In this document: piece by piece, positions 16,953 to 24,480 of the stretch | Numbering within the stretch: the first letter of the stretch is position 1 | Layout: every line of letters starts with the position of its first letter | NCBI GenBank assembly: GCA_049426725.1 | Contig: JBMSYN010000023.1 | Location: forward strand, 1 to 27,692 | Origin: UBA961 sp049426725 | GTDB taxonomy: Bacteria; Bacteroidota; Ignavibacteria; Kapaibacteriales; UBA961 | Direction: 5' to 3' | Length of the DNA: 27,692 nucleotides | Position numbers and translations under genes: made by a program | Notes under the pieces: model-generated | Told to the model about the DNA's origin: nothing | The model's database searches: none | What the model saw: the letters and a program-made list of their open reading frames with translations, nothing else

Positions 16953-18347
16953 TTATTTCTTACGGATAAGTCGAGCTGCAAATGCACCATCCGTTGAATG
17001 TTTGCCAGGAATGGTTTTGAGGAATCCATTCTCACAAACATCAGCAGGAAGATATTGTTCAGCCGGATCCAATGAAAAATCAGGGAATTCTTGCAAGAAC
17101 CACTCTATGTTCTTTTCATTTTCATCAGCTTCGATGGTGCAAGTACTGTAAACAATAGTACCACCCGGTTTCACCATTTTGGCTGCATTCGATAAAATGT
17201 CCCTTTGCAATGGGATGAGCTTGGTGATATCATCTGCATCTCTTTTCCATTTGATATCGGGTTTCTTGGACAATGTACCAAAGCCCGTGCATGGCACATC
17301 GGCAAGCACAAGTTCTACAGGTGCATGTTCGAAAGATCGAGCATCTCCAACCTCTGCATGTACTATATCGATACCTAATCTCTGAGCACCTTCAGTCAAA
17401 AAGCGCAGCTTCGCTTCATATTTATCCAAAGCAATGATTGAACCTTGATTTTTCATCAATTCCGCAACATAAAATGTCTTGCCTCCGGGAGCAGAGCATA
17501 AGTCTATGACATTCATTCCCGGTTTTGCCTGTGAAAGAAGTGCAGCCATGGAAGCACTTGCATCTTGAATGGCAATTTTACCCGACTTAAACATTTCAGA
17601 ACTGGTGATATCACGAAGAGAACTCACCAATAACGATGAATCATGATGTTGTGATTTGGTATATGGTATATGTTGTTCATCAAGCCAAGATTCAATTTCC
17701 GCTGAATGTGAAAGCAAACCATTCACACGAAGCGTGATCGAAGGGCGATTCACATTTGATTTGAGAAGTTCCTCGGTAAATACTTGTCCCCATCTATCCA
17801 TCCAACGTTTGACCATCCATTTTGGGTGGGAATAGACAACAGAGAGATACCAAACCATATCTTCATCTTGATTGGGATATCTGATATTATCCAGATTTCT
17901 TGTGATATTTCTTAAAACGGCATTGACTATTCCTGCAGATTTTTCGCCTTTGATCCGCTTGATTATTTCAACGGATTCATTGATTGCAGCAGCAGGTGGG
18001 ATTTTGTTCAAAAACATCACTTGATATAATGCAATACGCATGGCATTCTTGACCGGTGTCATGCACTTATCGAATTCACCATGATAAAAACCTGTGAGCA
18101 CCCAATCAAGTTTGGCAAGCCAGCGCGTAACGCCATTGACAAGTTCGGTCAGCAAAGCTTTATCTTGATGAGACAAACCACCCGTTCTCAATTCATGCTC
18201 AAGTAATTTGTCCAAATATGAATCACTGCGTTCAAATCTGCTGAGTATGCGAATTGCCGCACCTCTGGCACCCTGATACAGAAATTCTTCATGTGTCTGC
18301 TTTACGTGCGCGGACACTCTTTCCTGTGATGGCAATTCTTCAAACAT
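16953..18347 (-). CDS. rsmB: 16S rRNA (cytosine-967-C5)-methyltransferase RsmB
   Basis: 464 residues from the ATG at 18347 (MFEELPSQ), which has a GAG 7 bases upstream; the frame extends to 18389 without homologous content. Methylates C967 of 16S rRNA with S-adenosylmethionine. The N-terminal part (to about 150) is a NusB-like RNA-binding domain ('RGAAIRILSRFE', 'ELVNGVTRWL', 'PAAAINESVEIIK'). The methyltransferase domain has the SAM-binding 'DLCSAPGGKT', motif IV 'DVPCTGFGTL' with its conserved Cys and motif VI 'YSTCTIEADENE' with the nucleophilic Cys. It is transcribed alone, divergent from the outer-membrane protein gene. Confidence 0.95.
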   Translation of the reverse strand: MFEELPSQERVSAHVKQTHEEFLYQGARGAAIRILSRFERSDSYLDKLLEHELRTGGLSHQDKALLTELVNGVTRWLAKLDWVLTGFYHGEFDKCMTPVKNAMRIALYQVMFLNKIPPAAAINESVEIIKRIKGEKSAGIVNAVLRNITRNLDNIRYPNQDEDMVWYLSVVYSHPKWMVKRWMDRWGQVFTEELLKSNVNRPSITLRVNGLLSHSAEIESWLDEQHIPYTKSQHHDSSLLVSSLRDITSSEMFKSGKIAIQDASASMAALLSQAKPGMNVIDLCSAPGGKTFYVAELMKNQGSIIALDKYEAKLRFLTEGAQRLGIDIVHAEVGDARSFEHAPVELVLADVPCTGFGTLSKKPDIKWKRDADDITKLIPLQRDILSNAAKMVKPGGTIVYSTCTIEADENEKNIEWFLQEFPDFSLDPAEQYLPADVCENGFLKTIPGKHSTDGAFAARLIRKK

Positions 18348-18523
18348 AAAACACTCAACAAAATCGTAGATAATTGGGCAATAAAGCACTTGCGAATGTT
18401 TGGGTAGAACAGAACGGCTTTGAATTGAGTTCCAAGAATGCCTAGAAAATCTTTATGCGATGAAACAGGATGTAGTTTTTGAATGTTATTATCAGTAAAT
18501 TCAAAGAAATTATCGGATTTCCA

Positions 18524-19342
18524 ATGTATCGTCGCCTTTTTCTTTTGATTCTTCTCATCGCTTCACTTGCCAAGATGAATGCGCAGGTGGTGGTTTCCGA
18601 CCCAAGAAAATCCTCTTTTTGGAGTAAACCAAAACAAATTGGGTTCTCATTGGGATTTGGTGGCATCATGCAAACAGGAACATTGATCACTGATGCCTGC
18701 AATTGTTCCTTCGAAAATGGAGGAGGAATGAGTTCTGCATTTGGAATATCATTTGAAAATGAATTGATGAAGCATGTGGTATGGGGAATTGCCGGCGAAT
18801 ATCGCTATGTATCCATGGATTCCAGATATCAGGAATTGGAAGTTCTGAAAGATCAACAAACATCTACCGGTGCATTGGTATCACTTGAAGTTCCATTCAG
18901 GCATAATGCGGCATTCACAACATCCATGATTGGGATATTACCCTATATAAAAGTCTTCCCATTTGATACTAGACTCTTCACACGATTTGGATTGAATATT
19001 GGCTATGTGGCTTCAACTTCTCTTGAGCATACCAAAGAACTACTTCAAAATAGCGCAGTTCTCCCAACGGGAGAGACCGTTGAATTTTCTTTGGATAGAA
19101 ATGACCCCAGAGTCAATGGAAATTTAGCAACCATTCAATCCGGGGAATTGACACAAGCAAATTCTTTGTTCATCGGCGGGCATATTGGACTTGGCGTGGA
19201 ATTCAAAGCCGGAAAGCGCATGATCTTTGGTCCGACAATGATGTATATACTTCCATTCACCGGATTGAGTTCATATCCCGGAAGTGATTTCTCCATGAGA
19301 AATTTACAGGTTGCAGCAGAAGTGAGAATAATGTTGGACTAA
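18524..19342 (+). CDS. Outer-membrane beta-barrel protein, hypothetical
   Basis: 272 residues from the ATG at 18524, which has a GGA 7 bases upstream and begins a clean signal peptide; an upstream TTG at 18479 in the same frame is less likely. The signal peptide probably ends at MNA|Q near residue 21. The mature part has alternating hydrophobic and polar strands rich in Gly and aromatic residues ('IGFSLGFGGIMQTGTL', 'VWGIAGEYRYVSMDSR', 'FIGGHIGLGVEFKAG', 'LQVAAEVRIML'), the look of the PF13568-type barrels of Bacteroidota. It does not end in an aromatic residue, unlike many barrels. Function is unknown. A terminator shared with lepA begins at its stop codon. Confidence 0.75.
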   Translation: MYRRLFLLILLIASLAKMNAQVVVSDPRKSSFWSKPKQIGFSLGFGGIMQTGTLITDACNCSFENGGGMSSAFGISFENELMKHVVWGIAGEYRYVSMDSRYQELEVLKDQQTSTGALVSLEVPFRHNAAFTTSMIGILPYIKVFPFDTRLFTRFGLNIGYVASTSLEHTKELLQNSAVLPTGETVEFSLDRNDPRVNGNLATIQSGELTQANSLFIGGHIGLGVEFKAGKRMIFGPTMMYILPFTGLSSYPGSDFSMRNLQVAAEVRIMLD

Positions 19343-19368
19343 AAAAAAGCAGACCGAAGTCTGCTTTT
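19341..19368. terminator. Bidirectional Rho-independent terminator between the barrel protein gene and lepA
   Basis: Stem 19345-19354 with 19359-19368 and a 4-base CGAA loop. The left flank is a run of eight A, so the minus-strand transcript of lepA ends in U8; the right flank gives a U4 run for the plus-strand gene. The left A run overlaps the stop codon of the plus-strand gene. Confidence 0.88.
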
Positions 19369-19374
19369 GTATGA

Positions 19375-21177
19375 TCAATCATCTATGCTGAGAACCGCCA
19401 GGAATGCCTCTTGTGGCACTTCTACCCTGCCGATTTGTTTCATCCGTTTTTTCCCTTCCTTCTGTTTCTCGATCAGTTTTCTTTTTCGAGAAATATCTCC
19501 ACCATAACATTTTGCGAGAACATTTTTTCGCATGGCGCTAATTGTGTCTCGAGCAATGATTTTTGCTCCGATTGCTGCTTGAATTGCAACTTCAAACATC
19601 TGTCTTGGAATGAGCTCGCGTAATTTTGCGCATAATTTTCTTCCCCATTCATATGCTTTTTGTCTGTGAACAATTGTGGACAAAGCATCAACCGGATCAC
19701 CATTAAGGAGAATATCCAATTTCACCAAATCACCGGCTCTATATTCAGAATATTCATAATCAAGTGAAGCATAGCCACGAGTGGAAGATTTCAATTTATC
19801 ATAGAAGTCAAAAATCACTTCACCAAGAGGCAATTCAAATGTCATGTCAACCCGAGTTTGAGAGAGATAATGCTGACCTAACAATGTGCCTCGTCGATCC
19901 ATGCACAGTTTCAAAATTGCACCAACATAATCCGTTGGCGAAATGATTTGTGCTTTGATGAAAGGCTCTTGAATTTCCGAAATGGATCCAACCGGTGGCA
20001 TTTGAGCCGGATTATCAACCCATAATTCTTCTTTATTTGTTTTGATTACCTTATACCGCACATTCGGAACCGTGGTGACGATTGTCTGACCAAATTCTCT
20101 TTCTAAACGCTCTTGAACGATTTCCATGTGAAGCAAACCGAGGAATCCACAACGGAAACCGAATCCCAAAGCAACTGATGATTCCGGTTCATAGACGATG
20201 GCAGAATCATTGAGCGACAATTTTCCGAGAGCTTCTCTCAAGTCTTCAAATCCATCGGAATCCGCGGGATAAATCCCACTGAACACCATAGGCTTCACTT
20301 CCCTGAAACCTTCAATCATGTCAGTGCATGGATTGGAGGCAAGAGTAATCGTATCACCAACTTTTGTATCCTGCAAGCGTCGTATCGCCGCTGTGATATA
20401 CCCCACATCTCCGGCGGAAAGCAGACCTGTTCTTTGTCTTTTCATATAGAGCACACCGGCTTCATCCACTTCATAGCTTTGCCCTGTGGACATGAACAGA
20501 ATTTTATCCTTTTCTCGCACCACACCATCAAAGACTCTCATATACACAATGACACCACGATAGGCATCATAGACGGAATCATATATCAATGCTCTCAGTG
20601 GTTTATTTGGGTCGCCTTTCGGTGGTGGAATGCGTTCAACAACAGCTTCCAAAATATCTTCAATTCCAATTCCGGCTTTTGCAGAAGCGAGCACCATATC
20701 ATCCTCAGAACAGCCAATCAAATCCATGATTTGTTGCTTAACGGATTCCAAGGTGGTGGAAGCTGATGGCAAATCAATTTTGTTGATGACAGGAATGATC
20801 TCAAGGCCTGCTTCGATTGCAAGAAACAAATTGCTGATCGTTTGTGCTTCCACGCCTTGAGTTGCATCCACAACGAGCAATGCACCTTCGCAGGCGGCAA
20901 GTGATCGGGAAACTTCATAAGAAAAATCAACATGACCGGGAGTATCAATGAGATTCAGGGTATATGCCTTACCATTTTTTGCGGCATATTCCATTTGAAT
21001 TGCATGCAATTTTATTGTGATACCTCTTTCTTGTTCAAGTGGATTATCATCAAGAATCTGATTCATGACCATTTCTCTGCTGGTTACCCTTCCTGTTTTT
21101 TCAAGCAGGCGATCGGCAAGCGTAGATTTACCATGATCAATGTGTGCAATGATGCAGAAATTTCTGAATTGTTCCAT
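19375..21177 (-). CDS. lepA: Elongation factor 4 (LepA) GTPase
   Basis: 600 residues, the normal length. A ribosome-dependent GTPase related to EF-G that acts in translation initiation and back-translocation. G1 is AHIDHGKST near the N-terminus, G3 'DTPGHVDF' and G4 'NKID'; the domain order G, II, III, V and the LepA-specific C-terminal domain follow ('GGDISRKRKLIEKQKEGKKRMK' region at the end). It is the last gene of a tight run with the 149-residue protein 4 bases upstream, and is closed by the bidirectional terminator. Confidence 0.97.
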   Translation of the reverse strand: MEQFRNFCIIAHIDHGKSTLADRLLEKTGRVTSREMVMNQILDDNPLEQERGITIKLHAIQMEYAAKNGKAYTLNLIDTPGHVDFSYEVSRSLAACEGALLVVDATQGVEAQTISNLFLAIEAGLEIIPVINKIDLPSASTTLESVKQQIMDLIGCSEDDMVLASAKAGIGIEDILEAVVERIPPPKGDPNKPLRALIYDSVYDAYRGVIVYMRVFDGVVREKDKILFMSTGQSYEVDEAGVLYMKRQRTGLLSAGDVGYITAAIRRLQDTKVGDTITLASNPCTDMIEGFREVKPMVFSGIYPADSDGFEDLREALGKLSLNDSAIVYEPESSVALGFGFRCGFLGLLHMEIVQERLEREFGQTIVTTVPNVRYKVIKTNKEELWVDNPAQMPPVGSISEIQEPFIKAQIISPTDYVGAILKLCMDRRGTLLGQHYLSQTRVDMTFELPLGEVIFDFYDKLKSSTRGYASLDYEYSEYRAGDLVKLDILLNGDPVDALSTIVHRQKAYEWGRKLCAKLRELIPRQMFEVAIQAAIGAKIIARDTISAMRKNVLAKCYGGDISRKRKLIEKQKEGKKRMKQIGRVEVPQEAFLAVLSIDD

Positions 21178-21181
21178 ACGT

Positions 21182-21631
21182 TTATGCTATATCCTTATCC
21201 TGATCATTCCCGGATGAATGTCTGGCATCTTGTTGCAAATGTTTTATCTCAGCGAAATCATGCGCAAGGTCAACGATATTTCGGATCGTTCCTTGATTCA
21301 TGCCCAAATATGTTTCTTCGAAACGCAATCTATGTTCTTCTTTCCATGAGGCGGTGAATTCATGAATGAGTATGCGCACATCATTCACTGCTTGCATGAA
21401 TTCTCTTTCCAGATTGGCATATCCATCTGTTTGTTCAGTGGTTTTTTTCAATAAACCATAGGTTGACCAAATGATTTTTCCATTGAACACCAAACGATTG
21501 ATTATATCAGCTTCACCCGCTTCCGCAGCATGTTCAAACAATAGTCCGATGTCGGAACGCTTGCGCAAACCACCACCTCTTTGATCGAGATGCGACAATA
21601 AAGCTTCGATGTCTGTTGAGAATGTATGCAT
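21182..21631 (-). CDS. Hypothetical 149-residue helical protein
   Basis: Not recognised. It has no signal peptide or membrane segment and few hydrophobic clusters; composition (Glu, Leu, Ala, Arg, His) and spacing suggest an all-helical soluble protein, for example 'FEHAAEAGEADIINRLVF', 'TDGYANLEREFMQAVNDVRI' and 'FAEIKHLQQDAR', with a polar C-terminal tail. It is real by context: it starts 1 base after the stop of the lipoprotein gene and ends 4 bases before lepA, in the same operon. A four-helix-bundle fold is a guess. Confidence 0.78.
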   Translation of the reverse strand: MHTFSTDIEALLSHLDQRGGGLRKRSDIGLLFEHAAEAGEADIINRLVFNGKIIWSTYGLLKKTTEQTDGYANLEREFMQAVNDVRILIHEFTASWKEEHRLRFEETYLGMNQGTIRNIVDLAHDFAEIKHLQQDARHSSGNDQDKDIA

Positions 21632-21632
21632 G

Positions 21633-22247
21633 TCAGAACATTATCATGGATGCAATCGAACGAATGATGCGAGTTTGCATTGAATCATTTGGAATAGGAG
21701 TCGATGTCATGTCCAAAGGAACAAGGGCGCATTCATAAAGATTACCTGCATTGGAACGCCACAAAAGCGCTTTGGTGGACATGGTATTTGATTTGCCAAA
21801 GGATATGAATCCGAATGTTCTTCTGCCAATCGACAATGGCCTGCCTTTTCCTACCTGTTGAACAGATCCTTGTGATTTTGCAATATGTTGTTGCAAAGCA
21901 AAACGCATCATGTCATTGACATTTTTCAAAGAATTTGAATCTTTTGCCGGTTTGTTCAATTTGGAAAACACCGCAGTCAATGTCATCGTGGAATCTACTG
22001 CCATCGCGAACACATCTTTCGATGGGAAAAACTCTTGCTTTAATAGATACCAGCCCTCCGGGATGAAAGCCACCATATCACCGTCAATTGATTCGATTGT
22101 CTTCTCGGACATCGCAATCTCGGGCATTGGGCTTAATGCCATGGCGGGATAAAATTCTTCTTCTTCCCACACAAAAAGGCAACCGGACAAACCCACAAGC
22201 ATCATGATGAACATCATGCCGCTGATTTGCATTGCACGATGTATCAT
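21633..22247 (-). CDS. Lipoprotein, unknown function
   Basis: 204 residues from the ATG at 22247; a TTG at 22259 that overlaps the nuoC stop, or a later ATG, could also serve. The signal has Met- and Ile-rich hydrophobic residues and the lipobox LSGC, with the anchor Cys at about residue 23. The mature part starts acidic ('WEEEEF') and then has a single globular domain with 'AFIPEGWYLL' and 'LLWRSNAGNLYECALVPLD', loosely like the PsbP/DUF1795-type substrate-recognition folds of bacterial lipoproteins, which I cannot confirm. It lies between nuoC and the 149-residue gene with essentially no spacing, so it is translated from the same message. Confidence 0.8.
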   Translation of the reverse strand: MIHRAMQISGMMFIMMLVGLSGCLFVWEEEEFYPAMALSPMPEIAMSEKTIESIDGDMVAFIPEGWYLLKQEFFPSKDVFAMAVDSTMTLTAVFSKLNKPAKDSNSLKNVNDMMRFALQQHIAKSQGSVQQVGKGRPLSIGRRTFGFISFGKSNTMSTKALLWRSNAGNLYECALVPLDMTSTPIPNDSMQTRIIRSIASMIMF

Positions 22248-22255
22248 CCATGAAT

Positions 22256-22783
22256 TCAATTCTGCATTCCTTTTTCTGGAAATGGAGGAAGCGGAGTGGA
22301 GCCGGGAATTCCCATCACAGGAAAATCTTTACGCAATGGATATAATGGCTCTCCACTTTCCGGATCAACGAAATCTTCCGGCATATAAAAACGGCGTAAA
22401 TCGGGATGTCCTTCAAAAATGACACCATACATGTCATAGGCTTCACGCTCATACCAATTTGCCGATTCCCAAACATCCACAAGTGATGGACAATGGGGTT
22501 TGCTTTCCTGCACGATTGTTTTTACGCGAACGCGATCGGCATGGGGTAGTGAAAGGAGAAAATACACAACCTCAAATCGATTGTTTCTCGTGGCTCTGTC
22601 AATGACAGTTGCATCAATCAATTGATTGAACAATGCTCGCTGATCATCGCGAAAAGCGGTGCATACAGCAACCAAATGTTCAGCAGGAACAACAATGGTA
22701 TATTCTCCATGATGTTCATGAAGTTCTGCAGCAGGGCTTATCCCCTTTGCAATCTCGAGAAGTGTTTCTTTTGTGACAGGCAT
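22256..22783 (-). CDS. nuoC: NADH-quinone oxidoreductase subunit C (30 kDa)
   Basis: 175 residues from the ATG at 22783, which has GGA 6 bases upstream; the frame runs on to 22870 but would then overlap the hydroxylase gene. NuoC is a peripheral-arm subunit of respiratory complex I, next to NuoD near the quinone site. The family signature is complete: 'VDVWESANWYEREAYDMYGV', 'GHPDLRRFYMPEDF', 'PLRKDFP'. It stands alone as separate NuoC, not a NuoCD fusion. No other nuo gene is in the window: its neighbours are a hydroxylase-like gene 38 bases upstream and a lipoprotein gene overlapping or just following its stop. It could also be the equivalent subunit of a related oxidoreductase. Confidence 0.93.
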   Translation of the reverse strand: MPVTKETLLEIAKGISPAAELHEHHGEYTIVVPAEHLVAVCTAFRDDQRALFNQLIDATVIDRATRNNRFEVVYFLLSLPHADRVRVKTIVQESKPHCPSLVDVWESANWYEREAYDMYGVIFEGHPDLRRFYMPEDFVDPESGEPLYPLRKDFPVMGIPGSTPLPPFPEKGMQN

Positions 22784-22821
22784 ACTTGTCCTGTTGCTAT
22801 GTTGTGAAGAAAAACTATTGT

Positions 22822-23439
22822 TCAATGTTGAGTATGTTGTTTTGGCTTTGTCGAAAATATGATGTCCCACAAAGGACTTGACACGCCAAAACTATTGTGA
22901 TCATCATGAAAATGATGTTTCATGTGATATGCTTGCATAAAACGACCAATCTTTCCATTGAATTGCAAATGATGCACTGCAAAATGCATGGCATCATAAC
23001 ACATGTATCCAAACAAAAATCCCGCGAAAAATGCATGCCCCCATAAACCGGCAAAAAGGTAAAATGGAAGATACAATATTCCTGCTAGCGGAATGCTCAC
23101 TCCCAATGGCATCACCAAACGAGTTGAATCTTTAGGATAATCATGATGAATGCCATGCGTGAAATAGTGAAACCTTTTTCCCCATTGCGTTTTTGGGGTA
23201 TAGTGAAACACAAAACGATGGAGAAGATATTCAAAGAGCGTCCAAAATACCAAACCTGAAATCACTGACATCACCAAGGCAAGGATGGTCATATTCCAAG
23301 ATATTGAAATCAAGACCAATGTGATCGGAACATACACCACAAATGGCGTAATGGGATGCACATGTGACAGAGCTTCCAATATTGGATTCTCAAAGAGTCT
23401 GGTGGTCTCATCTTTATTTGAAACGAATTTCGCAGACAT
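22822..23439 (-). CDS. Fatty acid 2-hydroxylase-like membrane protein (FA2H/Scs7 family)
   Basis: 205 residues from the ATG at 23439; a GTG at 23454 in frame would sit inside a palindrome. A di-iron integral membrane oxygenase of the fatty acid hydroxylase superfamily. Four histidine boxes are visible: 'EYLLHRFVFH', 'HGIHHDYPKD', 'HFAVHH' and 'YHMKHHFHDDHNSFGVSSPLWD'; the 'STRLVMPLGVSIP' stretch after the second box is specific for FA2H/Scs7 2-hydroxylases. Hydrophobic segments near residues 30-75 and 120-150 give about four transmembrane spans. Unlike the eukaryotic enzymes it has no cytochrome b5 domain. Likely reaction: alpha-hydroxylation of an acyl chain, for example of a sphingolipid or ornithine lipid; the substrate is unknown. 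First gene of the operon to lepA. Confidence 0.87.
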   Translation of the reverse strand: MSAKFVSNKDETTRLFENPILEALSHVHPITPFVVYVPITLVLISISWNMTILALVMSVISGLVFWTLFEYLLHRFVFHYTPKTQWGKRFHYFTHGIHHDYPKDSTRLVMPLGVSIPLAGILYLPFYLFAGLWGHAFFAGFLFGYMCYDAMHFAVHHLQFNGKIGRFMQAYHMKHHFHDDHNSFGVSSPLWDIIFSTKPKQHTQH

Positions 23440-23449
23440 ATATGCCGAT

Positions 23450-23462
23450 GTCACAATGTGAC
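23450..23462. promoter_or_regulatory. Small palindrome just upstream of the hydroxylase start, possible operator
   Basis: GTCACA-A-TGTGAC, a perfect 6-bp inverted repeat around one base, 10 bases before the ATG and downstream of the candidate promoter. It could be an operator or a hairpin near the ribosome-binding site. Confidence 0.35.
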
Positions 23463-23483
23463 TTCAAGTTCTGAATGATACTA

Positions 23484-23507
23484 TCATCGGCTGAGCAAGC
23501 CGGATGA
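23484..23507. repeat. Imperfect hairpin in the leader of the hydroxylase operon
   Basis: Inverted repeat 23484-23492 with 23498-23507, 9 pairs with one bulged base and a 5-base loop, no U tract after it on the minus strand. It would lie at the very 5' end of the message if the promoter at 23512-23545 is used. Confidence 0.4.
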
Positions 23508-23511
23508 GATG

Positions 23512-23545
23512 CAAAAATACGGTTTAATAGCCAAAAGAACGCAAA
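23512..23545 (-). promoter_or_regulatory. Candidate promoter of the hydroxylase-nuoC-lepA operon
   Basis: On the minus strand TTTG (23545-23542), 22 bases, then TATTTTTG (23519-23512), an exact TAnnTTTG. It overlaps the last codons of era, with a leader of about 65 bases. Confidence 0.5.
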
Positions 23546-24414
23546 TAAGTGGATTTGTCCCTCCAATCTTCCCTTACTTTAACAAAGAGTTCGAGAAATA
23601 CGCCCATTTGTAGATGATCTTCGATCTTTTTTCTTGACTCACTACCGATATTTTTGATCATGGCCCCCTTTTCGCCAATCATGATGGCTTTTTGAGAATC
23701 TTTTTCCACAATGATATCAGCTGAAATATGCCATTTCCCTTTCCCTTTTTCATGGAACTCGGCAATTGAGACTTCTGTGGAATAGGGCACTTCTTCACTT
23801 AATGAATCAAAAATGGTTTCACGGATGAGTTCCGCAACGAAAAAACGCTGAGGCATTGTGCTCAATAATTCAGGATCGTGATACATGGGGCTTTCAGGTA
23901 AAAATGATTCCAATACTTTGAGCAGTTCCGGAACATTGTCTGATTCTTTTGCAGAGATTGGCAAAAACTCCTTGAATACTTGTAATTCATGCAAGGCGGC
24001 TATGAGAGGTAATGCTTGTTTTTTGTCCTGCAATGCATCCATTTTATTGAGTATGGCAATGCAGGGCTTATTGATCTTTTTAATTGCTTCAATAAAAGGC
24101 GGCGTGAGTATCTTGGTTGCGGTCTCGGGTCTTGTGACATCCGCAATCACGATGATGATGTCTGCACCACTGAGTGATTCTTCGACATAATGCATCATTG
24201 ATCGATGCAATTCATAACGAGGTTTCAAAACTCCGGGTGTATCGATAAACACCATTTGTGCATTGTCTTTGGTGTAGATACCCAGTACATTTCTTCTGGT
24301 GGTCTGCGGTTTGGAAGTGACAATGGATAATTTTTCACCGATGATTGCATTCATGAGCGTTGATTTGCCAACATTTGGCTTGCCGATGATTGCGATATAA
24401 CCTGCTTTTGTCAT
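23524..24414 (-). CDS. era: GTPase Era
   Basis: 296 residues from the ATG at 24414 (MTKAGYIAII), with GGAG 9 bases upstream; longer starts at 24438 and 24480 are not supported by homology. Era binds the 3' end of 16S rRNA and assists assembly of the small ribosomal subunit. G1 is GKPNVGKST, G2 'SKPQTTRRNVLGI' (the Era signature), G3 'DTPG', G4 'NKMD'. The C-terminal KH domain has 'AIMIGEKGAMIKNIGSESR' and ends 'YLRSFGY'. It follows glgP by 66 bases with its own promoter-like box. Confidence 0.97.
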   Translation of the reverse strand: MTKAGYIAIIGKPNVGKSTLMNAIIGEKLSIVTSKPQTTRRNVLGIYTKDNAQMVFIDTPGVLKPRYELHRSMMHYVEESLSGADIIIVIADVTRPETATKILTPPFIEAIKKINKPCIAILNKMDALQDKKQALPLIAALHELQVFKEFLPISAKESDNVPELLKVLESFLPESPMYHDPELLSTMPQRFFVAELIRETIFDSLSEEVPYSTEVSIAEFHEKGKGKWHISADIIVEKDSQKAIMIGEKGAMIKNIGSESRKKIEDHLQMGVFLELFVKVREDWRDKSTYLRSFGY

Positions 24415-24468
24415 GCTAATGTGCTCCGATACATGCATTTTCGATGAAATGAACGGTATTGTTTGTCT

Positions 24469-24476
24469 CAAAACTA
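24469..24476 (-). promoter_or_regulatory. Candidate -7 box of era
   Basis: Minus-strand TAGTTTTG, exact TAnnTTTG, 54 bases before the era start and in the short gap after glgP. No TTTG at the usual upstream distance is seen. Confidence 0.35.
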
Positions 24477-24480
24477 CCAT

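Noticed and set aside
22784..22870. Longer nuoC start
   Set aside because: It would overlap the hydroxylase gene and has no NuoC-like content; the ATG at 22783 has a clear Shine-Dalgarno.
23450..23462. CRP/FNR site reading of the GTCACA-A-TGTGAC palindrome
   Set aside because: The half-sites are in the opposite order and spacing to TGTGA-N6-TCACA, so it is listed only as an unassigned palindrome.
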